A stretch of DNA of 64,000 bases from Branchiostoma floridae (lineage: Eukaryota; Chordata; Leptocardii; Amphioxiformes; Branchiostomatidae), in contig NC_049992.1 of assembly GCF_000003815.2 (NCBI RefSeq), positions 6,081,918-6,145,917 of the forward strand, written 5' to 3'. Position numbers and translations under genes: made by a program. Each line of letters starts with the position of its first letter. Position 1 is the stretch's first letter. Below, piece after piece: positions 1 through 13,569 of this stretch. Under the pieces are notes generated by a model, which worked only from the letters and a program-made list of their open reading frames with translations, did not search any database and was not told the origin of the DNA.

Positions 1-300
1 TTAGAGTCGTAGGGTATGGGTTATCTTTTTTTGTAATCTTTAGGCTGGCCCCAACTCTAGTGATACATATTACAATATAGTTGGACCACGTGAACTGAAA
101 TACATGAGGACTCTTTTTTCAATTACATATATCCTTCATTAGATAGGACAAGCAGTGCGTTTACTTCAATAAGAAGAAGGCTGAATAAAATTTTAACTGA
201 AAGCTACGTGGCTCCGCTGCTTACCCCCACAAAGTCTAGGGCGGGCAGGTTTTTCTAGGATGATAGGGAAACAGAAAACACAACATTTTCCCCTGCGCCT
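1..300. repeat. Dispersed repeat R1, copy 1
   Basis: This block closely matches 51735-52075 and partly matches 43020-43180. Shared landmarks are a stretch reading CTTCATTAGATAGGACAAGC, a GGCTGAATA segment, a GTGGCTC or GTGACTC segment, and TTTTTCTAGGATGATAGGGA followed by a sequence reading gaaacacaaca. The copy may run off the left edge of the window. No terminal inverted repeats or coding capacity were seen, so the class is unknown. Confidence 0.75.
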
Positions 301-2678
301 AACTAAGGATGTGCTTGCATTGATCTTTGTTTTCATGTTTGTGTTTTGCATGTTGTTCAGTTTACCACGGCCTTTGTGTTTTAAACATGCCGTTTATGAG
401 TAAAATACTTTGGGATATGAATGAATAGCTAGTTGGAAAATATGGAAATATTAACGCATTAGCATTGTCTTCTCAGTAAGCTATTAAGATATAAATTTGA
501 CAATCACAGCGCGCACACGTTTCCTTATCAACAAGAAAACATCATCAGTTTGTAATTAGTGAATTTTATGCAGGAGATGAAATATAAACCTTACAGCATT
601 GTTATTTCGTGTAGTCTACATGATTGAGACTGTTACTGAAGGAAAACACCCTTGAACAATTACTCAAGTCAATAAACCTGTTTGTTCAGAACTCGGCGGT
701 TGACATTTTTATATTACATATAATATCAACGCATACACGTGCATCTCGGCAGCTATAGACTGTCAAAAAATGTCTCCCTCTCACTCTGAAGTAACATAAC
801 CTTTCAAACGTCAGTTGTGACATATAGTTTATATATTTTGTGATTGTAGTACCCTATTGCTACAACTACGAAGGTAAATAACACAATTCATAAGCCCTCA
901 ACTTCTAAGACATTTATGAACAGGCTGTCAATATTCCACTGCCAATCACTTCAAATTTAACCACAAAACAAAGTTTGATAGACCAGCCGTCTGTCTGCCC
1001 ACGTGTGGGGCCGCACAGATGAACGCGGGGACGTGTCTGACTTTTGTGATCGTGGAAGGGAGATCCATATTGTAGATTCTTAAAATATATACAAGGATCT
1101 GTGAAATATAGTTAATGAGAGTTTTTAAAAAGTCTAAAATTGATCAAGATGGACTGATAGCCATCGCAAATTTCGAGGTGCGTGTGTTTACCTTTAAAAA
1201 AGTAGTAACTGATTGATAAAAATTCTATTAACTGTGTACATACGTGACTAATAAATCTTCAAACTTTAACGAGTCTAGAAGAAGTCTAATAAAAAAATAT
1301 GTTGATAAACTCGGGCAAGGGAGTATGTGTAGGATGTATGCACATCTATTCAGATATCATTCAGACCACTTGACTACTGGATACCAAATAGTTCTTAATA
1401 TTATAGTGCGCATTGACTATTTGGAACTAAGAAAGATGAAGAAAAAGACAGAGAGAAAGAGAACGAGGAAGAGAATTGTAATGTATACTGTACGTAGATT
1501 CGAAGTACCTGTAATAATATACCTAGTACACTCTTCTGTAACCACAAATATTGTTCGTCGATGTAGGTTAGACATCCAGGTAATAGATACGCCAAAAATA
1601 GTTACTCAAGCAACTGGAAATGGTTTTGAAACGGTCAATATAACAAATATTGTTTCTGTGTATATTTCAGTATTTATTCTCAATTCTCTACACGTAAAAA
1701 TAAAATAAAACTCATTTAGTAACAGAATTGAAAAAATGCCTCCCTTTTAATGAGATTTTCTAAGGTAGTAGAATTCTAAACGCTATTGGGGACGAAATTA
1801 CTCTCAACACACAACTTGAGTCACGACGTCTTTCATCCCTCCCCTAGCTAGAGTGGCATCTTAGAACTAACCAGAACTGATATTCTAACAGCTGTGCAGT
1901 GAGTCCTGATGAATCATGTCAGCTTGTTGTGTCCGTAAAGCTTTCAACGCTAATGGATATAGTCGTTAGGGGAAGTTCCTTTAGCAGCAGGTAAAAACAT
2001 CATTTAAGGCAAAGAGTACATTTCTGTGAAGGTCGCCAAAGTCAATTGATTACCTCTGATAACCTGAAGATATTACCAGACTTGTTGTAAAATATGACGT
2101 ACACAATGAAAAATACTTATGACTACATACACAGGACCATTTACCTGTTTGTACAATACTTTATAAAGGTAATCCATTTTGTCGGGCACAGTTGGACACT
2201 GCACATGGCGATTTCGCGATAGTGTTACACCTGATCTTGTTAGGCATGTGATGTAAAACTAGCAAAAACAAGCTTACAGACAAGTGTTTCTTTCATAAAG
2301 CTAAGCACAACCCTCACTAAACATATCCCATTTCTGTCAGACCGTCTCTATTCAATATAAACTTCGCATGGCGAATATTTCATTACTACAAAGCACTACA
2401 TTGTCAGTACTTTGATGTTTTTTGTTAATGAAGTCCTACATTTCATTCTTGTAACCTGATTATAGTTTTGGTTTTGCGAATTAAGATGTGCTAATCAGAT
2501 TAAACAAGGTTCTCTATTTCATCTTCTTACACATTTGTCTCGTTTAGGAATGGCATTACTTCTACATTTAATCAAACGTTTGCAGTAATCCTTGATAAAC
2601 TGACAAAAACCCGGTGACAGTAATTTGAAAAAAAAAAGAGAGAAATTTTAATCAACAACAGTCTGTCTGCTGCCTGGC
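301..2678. other. Intergenic, nothing recognised
   Basis: AT-rich sequence without an ORF that resembles a known protein. A 154-codon open frame at 1244-1708 (+) is rich in K, R and I, has no recognisable domain and no clear splice context, and is treated as chance. Confidence 0.5.
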
Positions 2679-2914
2679 TTAAGGTGGTATCTCACTGCAC
2701 TTTGGGCACCAGTGCGGCACTGCGGGGTTCGTTCACTGCGGCACTGTTGTGTAATTTTCGCCGATTTTTTTTAGATAATTCTGATATTGCGTAATACGTA
2801 AACATATGACTTAGAAGACATAAAAATACACAAAACGTAAGAAATTCGTTGAGTAATTTTTCGAACCCCGCAGTGCAGCAACGGTGCCCCAAGTTCAGTG
2901 AGATACCACCTTTA
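2679..2914. mobile_element. Hairpin MITE, TTAA family, copy 1
   Basis: The element begins TTAAGGTGGTATCTCACTGC and ends with the inverted counterpart (GTGAGATACCACC followed by TTTA). The arms are about 55 bp, each containing a GGCACC/GGTGCC core, and enclose an AT-rich middle. The same family occurs at 15414-15605, 16351-16605 and 21020 onward. The TTAA at the ends suggests a TTAA target duplication as in piggyBac- or Kolobok-type non-autonomous elements; this assignment is inference. Confidence 0.85.
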
Positions 2915-3751
2915 TAGTTAAAATGTGAAGGACTAACTGCATGCATAGATAGAGTTCAGGATTCAATTGCGTGAGTCATGCCTCATGAAAATCAAAGGAT
3001 GAAATACAAAAATACATTGCCGTCATTGAGTTTTCTGAACAAGGACATCTTCTTGATGGATTCTTTCTTTTCAGCCTTCGTGCTTATCACAACAAGCAAG
3101 CAAGAGCAAAACTTTATCGCAAAGTGAACTACAGTACGTCACATCATACGTCGTTCCTTTTGAAGCCATCATTCCTGACTAATACAAAAAAGTCATTGAT
3201 GAATAAAAAGCCTTCGAGCAAATGGAAGACTATTCCATTTGCATTTCAAGAATCAATTTTGCAGAATCGCTTTAGATACTTACTTGTTGGCGGAAGCTCA
3301 ATAGAGCTATGATATGATTGTGGCTACAACATAGATCAAAACAGGACAATATGTATCTGTATCTGTAAGTGCGTCACTAGTCCATTTCTTGATAATGACA
3401 TACTAAAAATAAAACCTCTCAAGTCCTCCACGACCGGAAGCAATTCATTCTTTAGAATGATTGCAGATTGGGCAATATCTAGCCAGAAAGTAGTCCATGT
3501 GGATGGTAGTTTGCTTTTAGTTTGAGAGAGTACAGAGGAGGCTTCGTTCCTGTATATAATAGATTGTTTCCGCGTAGAAATATAGACCATATGATTTGTT
3601 TTATCAACATGGCAAAGACAGGAAAGGTCAAGATGACATTGTACATGTGGACCAAAGGCTTACAGTATTTTCACATGAGTAGCATACATAAACAGCGACA
3701 TATATTCATTTCAAATTCTCAGCTTTGTCAACGTTAACGTAGTGGTACGTG

Positions 3752-3875
3752 CACGGTGGCTTTGTGGTTATGGTTTCAGACTCAGAACCTTGGATACTGA
3801 GTTTGAATCATTGACAGTTCCCCATGTTGTACCCTTGGGAAAGACACTAATTTCCTCACTCGCCTCAAGTGGAGA
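3752..3875 (+). mobile_element. Degenerate tRNA-derived SINE fragment
   Basis: The sequence has a tRNA-like head (GGTGGCTTTGTGGTTATGG) and a box-B-like stretch (GAGTTTGAATCATT), followed by the family hallmark ttgtacccttgggaaagac and a CCTCACTCG tail. The same hallmark occurs in the better preserved copies at 8020-8305 and 63368-63645. Confidence 0.55.
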
Positions 3876-4424
3876 TGAGGACGTAATTTTTAGCTAGGGA
3901 CGTTCCTCGGGTAGGACGGTAGATAGAGGTCCTGTGTTCGAGGAGAGACACACCTCGACCATTTAAGATAACTTACCACAGTTACCATATTGAGTAAGCG
4001 TCCTTCCCAATGTGAGTTGATCCAATAGTTCTGTCTGGATATGCAGCTTTTACTCCGCAGTACAAAACGGAACTGTAACACCAGGTGTTAAAAAGTTTTA
4101 AAACCGGTGTACCAATAAGAAGGAGCGATGGTTTAATTGGGTTTTTCCGGTGTTCATAGCATAAGGATCAGGTGTTATGACACCATATACACCTCAGGGC
4201 GGGTCATTAACCCTTAACTAATACACCAGCTTGTCCGGCACGTGGCGCGGCAATAGCTGGCCTTATCAAGCTAAACAACCTGTCACACCTAACATTTACG
4301 TATCTAGCTGCGAGCGTTTTAGTTACAGTTACTGTTGAGTATGGCTCACGGTAGCCTCTTAATTTGCTGCCACTCATCATTAAGATGTGAGTGAGCATTG
4401 CAGCGAATCAATGCCTAAGTATCT

Positions 4425-5105
4425 AAAAACACGAGGAACAACACATTGTTCGATGAATAGGCAACAAACGACTCATCCAATGTGTGACTTTTCGTGGCTT
4501 AGAACGCAACTGCGCAGGATTTGCACCGGCAGCCGCATCGTTTTTACAAACTCTTTCTATATCTCTAAATACGTACAAGCTTCTCCTGTTATTTTACGCT
4601 TCGATCGAGATCATTTAAGATATCAGCTTATTCTTAAGTTTGTTAAACTTTTGGTAGGATCCGACTTGACGTATAGAGTACGATGTTTTATGTTTTTGAA
4701 CTTTGATAATTCATTTAGTAATCCTGCTTGAATTTTGAAGGATTGAAAATGAAGATCTAGCATCTTGCGATCATTCCTGGATTCCTAATCGTCACATTCT
4801 TCTTCTTAAATTACAAGATGATATTGAACTGTTGAAAATAGTCATCTTCGGTGCACAACAGGAACATCATTTCGTTGGAGAAATAGGGATCGTCATTCAA
4901 TGGGTGAACTCTCTTGGCTTAGAATACCTGCACTGGCATCTTACAATAACTTTTTACAAACTCCGTCTATATTTCAAAAAAGCATCTCAATATGTTTCAC
5001 AGTTTACCTAAAAATCATTTCAGAGATCAACTTGTTCTTGAGCTTGTCAAACTTCCAAGGAAATCCGACTTGACGGAAGGAATACAATGATTTATGCACT
5101 TTTTA
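4425..5105. repeat. Diverged tandem duplication, about 0.4 kb unit
   Basis: Two blocks, roughly 4430-4735 and 4855-5105, share ordered landmarks: a TTGGCTTAGAA or GTGGCTTAGAA stretch, TTTTTACAAACTC, a TCTATAT segment, CATTTAAGATATCAGCTT or CATTTCAGAGATCAACTT, and ATCCGACTTGACG. Neither copy has a conserved frame: the first is open for 114 codons and the second is interrupted. I read this as an old non-coding duplication or a decayed repeat. Confidence 0.55.
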
Positions 5106-8019
5106 AAAAATTTGCAGACTTACATTGCGTTTCTGGGCAAAACCTGGTTAGGAAAATTTTGAGGTGAATTTCCTGACGAAAATAATGACTACGTAAAGAC
5201 GTTTAATGTATTTTCAATTGTGGTAGAGTCTCAAGTTCCTCTCGTGACTTTCTTTGAAAATATCAATTTCTTTAAAGCTAAAATACATTGAAAGCTAAAA
5301 GTGTATGATTGAACATTAAGGACAAGTGTATTAGGTTTTTGCTCTTTCAAATTCCATTTTACCGGTACTTATTGTCCATCCACTTCCGAAACAGCAAAAA
5401 GGAAACAACGAGGGAATAGTCCTTATATAATAACTACATCAGCGTATAAGACATTACAAAAAGTAAATGTAGCTCCTTTCTATCGCTTAAGAAGAACAGG
5501 TCACTGAGAATCATTTCCGGTGAGCTGATTTATTTGACGTACAGCATCTGCTACGGAGTTTATAAGATTTGTGGTACATCTATTCATACTGCATGTCATA
5601 GAGTACTTCCTAAGGGATTTACAGGGACAACAGCATTGCCAAGGAATTTGATTTAAGCCACAGTCACGATGTTACTTGGACACAGAAGCCTTTCAGGTCC
5701 CCAGTAGGTCACGACCTATCAGATGGTTGATACGATTGCCGTCTCAAGGGAGGAACATTCCGTTGTGGACTTTCATCGGGTTATCACTAAAACTCCCCCT
5801 CACGTACCCGACCTGTGCGCGTTATTTCAGTGACTGGAGTATACACCTGACTCGTGATTGTGCAATTCTAAACGTCTTTCTCTTCCATGGCTGTGACTTA
5901 TGCTTAAGTTCGTGCGGCTTAAGGATTGGGAGCATCTTGTTTCGTTTCTTGCTCTTTTCTTTTTATTCCTACCTAACTAGGTTTTTACTGATTATTACAA
6001 TTTCTACAAAGGATAAGGTAGTGATTCAGACTAATAATAGTAAATTTCTAGTCAAATTACTTACTAAATATAAAAGACTAGTTCTTATTGACTTATTCTA
6101 GTAAATGAGCCCCTGCATATCAGTACATGATTGTATTTGCTAATTGGATTAGACAATCAGTTCAGTCATGAATTTGGATATCTATTGGAAGTCTCTTTTT
6201 GTTGCATCAGAAGTTAAAACTTTTATTAAGTGATATCCCAAATGTGTCAGTGAATGAAATTTCGTTGAATATACATGAAGAATATAAAATGACGTAATGA
6301 CCTTGTGTCAGTATATAACGTTACCGTAATTCATGTAAGTATGGTCCATTAAAGAATGGCTAAGTCTACTGTGAGCCTCAATGTTACCTGTTTACTGTAT
6401 CCTTTTTCACGAGACCATCAACTTTACAACCAACAAACGAGCTCTGTTCCCGCCAAAAACAACGTCATAGGAGAGAGTCGATTGCATGATTAATTTCTTG
6501 AGAGAGAGAAGGGTATCCTGCTATCATGTCTCCAAGGAATGGCTTATGCCGTGTGGAATTCTAGCCGAATGATTTCGTCATTAAAGGAAAACATGAGCTG
6601 CTGAAGGAATCTTATCTTTCATATTACCAACCTCTTCCCAAAAGAGCAATACTTGGTCGCTATCACACCGTAAATCAGTTGTTCCGTGAATAAGGTAAGA
6701 AATAAAGGACGTGAGAACCAGGAGGTGATGTCATCTTGAGTGGCCGGCCGCGGTGCAAACTTAAAGCCGTGGCAATTTGCCGAAATGTCTGGATAAAACG
6801 CTAGTGCTCTGCCAAATGTTCCAATAGAAATTAGGTCTATTCAAGTCCTAGAATCTCTAAGAATATTTTAAGGAAAATGTTTAGGTTTATGTATTCATTG
6901 TGCTTAACAACATTTGTGAAAGGAGTGACGTAACAAGCGATAATCACCTTTTCAAGATGTCAGCCCAGAGGCCAGACTGTAAAGTTTGAACCACTACACC
7001 TTTATTTAGACTGTGTTTGTTGTTATTGTTTTATTGTGCTCGACGTTTGACTCTTCTCCAACAAACTGTGCCTTTACAGGCCACCCGAGACGACGAATTA
7101 AGGTGCTAATTTTCACCTAAGTGGTAAGCAGATTAGTTAAGTGCCTTTCCCAGCTGTACAGGTGTGGGGACTTTCAGCTTCTCAGTCAGGAGCACTACCC
7201 ACACGAACACCTGGCCTTCTCGGCATTATCTTCCGTGCATTCTAACATAGATAGAAACATCAACAAGAATACACCATAAGGGACAAAAATACCATGGATC
7301 CGATAAACACATATAAGCTGGAAAGAAACTGAATACAAATCATTCTTGCCAAATCTCCCCCAATACATCAGCGTTCTCTTTTGAAAGTTGGCCATACGGA
7401 CACTTGTATCATGGATGGCTGTCAACATAATACCTGGTCCGAGAATTTATGACCCTCGATTTCAATTACTGATATGTATGATGACTAGCCTCTGATGTGA
7501 CGCCATCATCTGCAATGGTGGCTATATCTCCACCCAAGTGATACACGTATCAAATATCACCTCAGAACTTTAATTTGAACGAAATCTATCTCGTTGTCTT
7601 TTATGTCTTCGATGACCTGTATAAGACGGTTTCTCATGACACGAACGAAAGTTTTGTGGGAGAGATCGTTTGAAATTCCGCCCAAGTAATCCCAAAGTTT
7701 TATCTAGGAGAGTTTGCTGGAAGAGTTGTGTGTTCTCTCGCGGAAGGTCGATAGATGTGGATTATGAGATAACACTGGGTTGCAGCGGTCCATACAACAC
7801 TTTAACCATTTCCAAGCGTCCCTTGTGAACTCGCCTGAGAGAGATGTCGCTATCTCATCACATTCGGCTAATTGTGCGCAATCTATTTCAATCGCAGCGG
7901 TTCGGAGCGTTGCTAGTCTGTAGAATAGAGTTTAGGAAGTTGGAAATTTTTCAACATTGCTGGTTCCTTTGCCGATGGTGATCTAACTTCATCTTCGAAG
8001 AATCCATCGTAATTGGCGA
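5106..8019. other. Intergenic, nothing recognised
   Basis: No coding similarity was seen. A 141-codon open frame at 5676-6101 (+) has no recognisable domain. A weak SINE-like stretch with a cctttcccag motif lies near 7140-7200. Confidence 0.45.
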
Positions 8020-8305
8020 GTGTTTTTTGTTATTTGTTGTTGCTTGTGGACAGACGGGGACAATGTGACACTGCACTAAAGTTAGCAACTTATTTTTACA
8101 GTGCCACATGCAAATTACAGACAGAAAAGGTAAATGTATCTTTTTTACCTCCTCCCCGACCAAGCCAGGTACGAATTTTACGCATGGGTGAAGTGAGGAA
8201 GGTTGTGTAAAGTGCCTTTCCCAAGGGCACAACGTGGGGGGCAAGGCAAGTACCTCAAAGCCCCGAGCCCAATACTCTACCAGTTACGCTACCAAGATGC
8301 CACGA
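8020..8305 (-). mobile_element. tRNA-derived SINE, family S1, near full length
   Basis: Read on the minus strand, the element starts with a tRNA-like head containing a box-A-like GGTAGCGTAACTGGTAGAG. It continues through the family core (TTGTGCCCTTGGGAAAGGCA, CCTCACTTCACCCA, and a GGGGAGGAGGTAAAA stretch) to a tail containing TGTGGCACTGT and CAGTGTCACATTGTC. The copy at 63368-63645 aligns through the same landmarks in the same order. Confidence 0.75.
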
Positions 8306-8379
8306 GTAATTTGATTATTAGCAGGTCTGAGATCGAAATTTCTCGGTCTCAGGTTTCATTCCGGGTGTTCTGGCTAGAA

Positions 8380-8560
8380 GTCACGTCCTTGGTAAGGGAA
8401 CTTAACACACCACCCAGTAGTAAACAATGGGTACCTGACATCGGCTGGGGAGGTGGTGGAACGAGATAGAGGGACGTGCCTTGCCTTCCCGGTCCTAGAC
8501 ACAGTGGATAACAACAATTCACCGCTCCTAAGGCTTCAGAAATAAAATGTAACCACCTCT
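8380..8560 (+). mobile_element. SINE-related fragment, family S2
   Basis: It contains GGGTACCTGACATCGGCTGG and then a tail TAGACACAGTGGATAACAAC. The same pairing of a GGGTACC motif with this tail occurs at 43495-43685 (+), and a diverged counterpart occurs at 23725-23885 (-). The head is missing here. Confidence 0.55.
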
Positions 8561-11408
8561 TACCACAGTACAACCACAGGAAAAAACTTACTTCTGAGCT
8601 TTCAGCTGCCTCTAAAGTGATTTCCGTTGTTAGAATGAATCACATGGAAATTGTACGTTTCTTGGTCGAACAAAGTCACTCTACTGACAAAGACACAATT
8701 TCATAGACTGCTGCAACGTTCACTTCGTGGTAAAAGGCTTCCAAATGCATACCAAGAGGTAATTCAATTTGATTTCAAGGCTGATATGTTAACACAATGC
8801 TTTGTGGTTATGTTGTTAGTAGCCAACGTATCCTTTAAATGTCAAGAGTCGAGGGTAATAACGTCGCTGATGTCGAAGACACACTCTGATGTAAAGCATA
8901 ACGGCAATGACGCAGTACATGTCATCTCGAATCTCCAAGCTTCTAAATTGTCTTGGCAGCGTCTTATAAGGTTAAGCACGTCCCGGGAGTTTCCACACAC
9001 ATAGTGCAGTTCTATAAATAGCCTTGTGAAGTTAAAACGCAAATCGATGTTTCGACCAGGAAAGCAACCTTGTCGCCACTTACAAACGCCTGGGAGTTTA
9101 AACTTAATCTGGAATTGACTTTTCGTACTTTTCAATCTCAAAGTCTATTAACATTAGCTAAAGGCGTCTGTCCTCTCTGATATTAATGGTTTGGTCCTGC
9201 CAAGTTTCTATTTCTAGAGTTTGTATCGCTATATTTCTTCTCGGTGGCGCCTTTGTGAGATCAAAACGCCGTTCATGTCCTACTGCTCTAATTCAATCTA
9301 TCTACAGCTGTTTGACCGCTAGGGCACTACGAGGCACCTGGCAAACAGTTTTCTCCACCCTTCTCGAGTTTTTGGTTCGCGATTTTCAACGTTGCTTGGT
9401 TCCCTTGTGCCTGAAAAGGGACTTTGCCGAGGAAGACAGTTTGCCGTTGTTACGCCCGTTTCTATCCTCGTCACCCCCATCCTGCCATCTTTTCCGTCGC
9501 CTACATTTCGGACCTTTTCCAGGCCCTTTTCCCGGCCCGTACTACTTCGAGAGTCTGGGAGTTTGAAAAGGTTAACATATTGAGAGAAGTGATTAGATAA
9601 TCCCCAAGGCGCTGTCGCTGCCCGGAAGAAAAGCGCGGCCACCTCTGATGTCATTTTTCATTACAAACCAGGCTGCGTGATGAACAGGATGCGCTGTCAC
9701 GTCCAATCAAGGACCTCCTCACCAAAACTGACCCGGCAACGCAACAACGTCCAACCCGGTACAGTTTATGTAGGTCACTGCGGGGGCGAGGGAAATGTTA
9801 ACGGATGAAATCTACGTGGCAGACCATCTCTATCACTTAATTTTCATTAGTGTGAAGTGCACATTTGCTTTACTTCTTCACCTGTCAACGATTGGAAATC
9901 AGTTGTATCTAAACGAGCTGAAGCGTGGTTCAACACGTTTGACTTTTGCGAAATTGGGTTCGCGTCCTGAGGGCCTGTAATACTGCCACACATGGTTTCC
10001 CTTTGGACATTTTGTCAGGAGTTTGTCAGGACAAGTTTTGAAGATAGCGAAAGTTTCTGTCGTCCCTAGTTTTTGGAGTTGCCAATATCACTCTGTACCT
10101 TACATTGAAGACAAAAAAGGTTGTATTGATTACAATAAATCCTTGTTGTCAGGCTTTGTCTTTAACGCATTCACAAGGGCTGTGAATCTGTGATACAACT
10201 TTGTCGCGGAAAAAAAGATTAACGGACGCTTAAGATTGTCTTCGCCTGTATGCTATCATTCATGTTGTTAACAGCGTAGAACGCCTGTCAGAAGAAAGAA
10301 CAAGGAGATCACCTAATTATAGAAGAAAGTATTGTTGTCTTATCTTCCTAGCGCTTCTTCCGTATTATCTACCAGCACCACAGAATATTCTTACATTCAT
10401 TAGCTATGCCTAAATAAAGGCGCAGGGTAGGAATGATCAAGGATGCTCTGGCGGGGATTAAAAACTAGTTTCCTTATACACCCACGTCCTGTAGTTGTAA
10501 TTAGAAATCTGAATCGACCAATTTGGTATTAAGATCAGAGTCTACGGGCGGCAAGGGGACGTTCGTGAAAGGTACGATACAATAAAATGAAGTTTGTTCT
10601 CCTTTACTTTGCGTGTTTTCCTTGTTGCATCCCTGTTGTCAACAATATTATGAAACATTCTTTGCACTGGTTGATTGTAGATAGAGTGTAACCGTCTGAA
10701 CTCCCTTTGCAAAATGTGGTGTTAAAGGGTTGGTGAAGTTTTCATCAGAAAACCCTGGTGTTTTTGGAGATTTTTCCAACATTTCATGTTTTCGTCAATT
10801 TCTATGTAATAGCAAACAACACACAAAAAGAGCTATCATGGTATTCGCAAAAGGCCATGTTTGGGGATATTTTAAACTTTTGGTTCCTTTGCTGCCATCG
10901 TCTGTTGCATGGCGTCGTTGTTATGCAAATGTGCGCAGTAAGAATGCGCACTGAGATATGACGCACACGTACCAATACTCCCACCTTTATGACGTCACAA
11001 ACTACAAGATTTGTGCAAACTTTACGCCAAACCATTTGCTTATAAATGTCACTTGGTCCATTCGCTCAAATTAAATTGACCGTTCATGTGAGAGGCCAAG
11101 CCACCTACGCTTTCCGTGATTTTATCTCAAAACTTTGACGTGCTCGTTAAACTTTTTAAAGCAGGGCACAAACACTCCTGATCTGTTAACAACATCGTCA
11201 TTCAAATCCACCAATAAACGCACTGTAACATCTTCGGCAACTTTTGCATTATGCATCGTCCTTGAAGTCAGGTAGACTTTGATCTTTTATTACAGGTACT
11301 CTTTTTTATCATCTCCATGAAAATGGCATCTGTCTCTACCTCTCTCTCTCTCAACAGACACAAAGTTTGAACTAGAGATATTGTGTGCGTGTTTCTGTTT
11401 GTGTGTGT

Positions 11409-11410
<2 letters not shown>
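8561..11410. other. Intergenic, nothing recognised
   Basis: Several open frames of 60-126 codons overlap on both strands near 9190-9650, in a C- and T-rich block, but none resembles a known protein. The overlap on both strands and the base bias suggest compositional ORFs or decayed mobile DNA. Confidence 0.4.
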
Positions 11411-11444
<34 letters not shown>

Positions 11445-11449
11445 AGAGA

Positions 11450-11489
<40 letters not shown>
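11411..11489. repeat. (GA)n microsatellite
   Basis: A nearly pure GA dinucleotide tract with a short AAAGAGAGAGGGA interruption. It creates spurious Leu-Ser repeat ORFs on the minus strand. Confidence 0.97.
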
Positions 11490-11492
<3 letters not shown>

Positions 11493-12721
11493 CTAGCAAC
11501 TCGAAGCGCTGGCGAGGCATAGCAACATGGGCCACAGAACACAACCAAGGTCAATCTGGGCCAAAGGGGCGGATCAATTTCAACGCGGAAGATTACTCGG
11601 AAGAAACGCGCAAAATCAATTTTCACCAAAAATACAACCGCCAGTCCTTTGTGCTTCTCATACAAGTTGATATAACGTTATAATGTCATTTAGCGGAAGA
11701 TTATAAAATATTTGAACACAAACCTTGACCCTCAAAACCAATTCGTCACTTTTCACCTTGCGGACTATCGTGTTGAGCCACATGTCCTATATTCTGTGCG
11801 AAATACATGTACATACTTTACACACAACTATCCCCGCTGTTCGACGTGGGTTAAGCTTACGCATGAGTAATTGTTGAGGCTAGGCGTTGAGGCTGCGACC
11901 CTTCCTAGTCCCTTGGGTGCAAGCTCCTATTCTCATTTCAACGACATTAAGCCTTGATATGGTGAGAAAATAGCGCGGATAAACCAGATCCTTCCAAGAC
12001 AAATGACTCGTTCACTTTGGAATCAGACTGCAATTTCTTCGGGATTTTAATGTCAATTTTGCCGCTTGATGTGAGACTATTCCGTGGCCGGTCTTATAAT
12101 AAAGTCATTTCCTGTATCATCCGTATTAACAAAATGGGTAAGCAGCATTACGATTAATCCAATTTTTATGAAGAAAGTGACTTTTTATGACCCGGATTTC
12201 TAACGCCTTCTGATAACGACACCATCACAGCAAAGCTCACTTGGGTCGAAGTACTGCGAATGATATACATCCAGTATTACTTTTCAGTGCTGCGTGGGAA
12301 CGGTGTTGTAATATACAGCCTATTGGCCTTGAAACATTTGAACACTGCATTTAGAGAGGTGAAGCACAGAGTTAGGTTAAACGCCTTCCCTGTTGATATT
12401 ATCTTACGATATCGATTTCAACACATATACATGTATATCTAGCAAACAGGTTAGACAGAACGAAAGATACTTATATTCTCTTACAACGTATCAAAATTTA
12501 TTTCAAATAAAGCATGATGTACCTATGTGGTGACTATTCAACGAGACCAACGAGAATAAAGCAACAGCATATCTAGGATATTTGAATACCAAAAACTGGA
12601 AGTTTTGCTGCAGTACCAAGGTTAGTCACCAGGAGCCCTAAAGTCGACCTTGACCTTTGTGTTTTTTTAAAAGCTACCCACATACTCAATGTCCTGCACA
12701 ATGCTGCAAAAACACAGAATT

Positions 12722-12751
12722 GCACACAAACACACACACACACACACAAAC

Positions 12752-12788
<37 letters not shown>

Positions 12789-12838
12789 AACAAACAAACA
12801 AACAAACAAACAAAGAGAGGGGGCAGAGAGAGAGAGAA
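12722..12838. repeat. Compound (CA)n-(CAAA)n-(GA)n microsatellite
   Basis: A CA tract at 12722-12782 runs into a CAAA tetranucleotide tract to about 12813, followed by a short GA-rich run. Open frames here on either strand are microsatellite artefacts. Confidence 0.95.
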
Positions 12839-13569
12839 ACTGGGCCCGAAACTTTATCTTCGTCTTTGAGGGAAGTTCAGGAAGGTAAATTAAAACTTTG
12901 ACCAAGGAGGTTATAACCTTCCTGCTTTAACCAGATGCTTTGAAATGACCCTGGACCCCGAAAGCGTTGAACATGACCCCATTTGACCTATATTAACCCC
13001 TGTCGCCTTCGCTTAACCCTTTATCGACCAATTTTTCTCAGCGGATGAAAAGACCACTCCGAGAATACTTACACTCAGTAACCAGTCTCAATACTCAATA
13101 CCAAGTCATTGAATTGGCAATTACTCATGCGTAAAACCTTAGGCAGCAATTTGGTGACCTCTGACATCACTTGGATAAGGAGTGCTAAAAGGCCAAAGTT
13201 CATAAAGTTCAACGATTTTCTTAACTTCTAACTTATTGGGCGAGCTGTATACTAAACTGGTACTTGTATTTTATACTAAGCCTAATTGTATCTGGACGAA
13301 TTGAAGAGATTTTTCAAAACAGAATTTCAAAAAGACAACCGCAGTCTGTTTCTTTATTCTCCCTACTCGTCCCTCAATGTGTGTCAATTTTTCACTTAAC
13401 TTAAAAAACATCACGACACATTTAGAGGAAAGATTCCAACTGCTTCGGTACACAATAAGAAAAAAACAAGACTTCTGAGCAATTCCTAATGACAAAAATA
13501 CATTTCCCACGCCCATAATCGAAAGAAATCCCTTGACTAAGGAAACAATTACAAATTTAACACTAAGAT
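12839..13569. other. Intergenic, nothing recognised
   Basis: No recognisable gene, RNA or repeat in this stretch. Confidence 0.4.

Noticed and set aside
1244-1708. 154-codon open frame (+)
   Set aside because: No recognisable domain, AT-rich composition and no splice partners; consistent with chance.
5676-6101. 141-codon open frame (+)
   Set aside because: No recognisable family; low-complexity hydrophobic C-terminus from T-rich DNA.
9186-9654. Overlapping 126- and 111-codon frames on both strands
   Set aside because: Long frames on both strands of one C/T-rich block indicate base composition, not genes.
11290-11665. Ser/Leu repeat proteins
   Set aside because: Translation of the (GA)n microsatellite.
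12573-12905. Cys/Val- and His/Thr-repeat proteins
   Set aside because: Translation of the compound CA/CAAA microsatellite on either strand.
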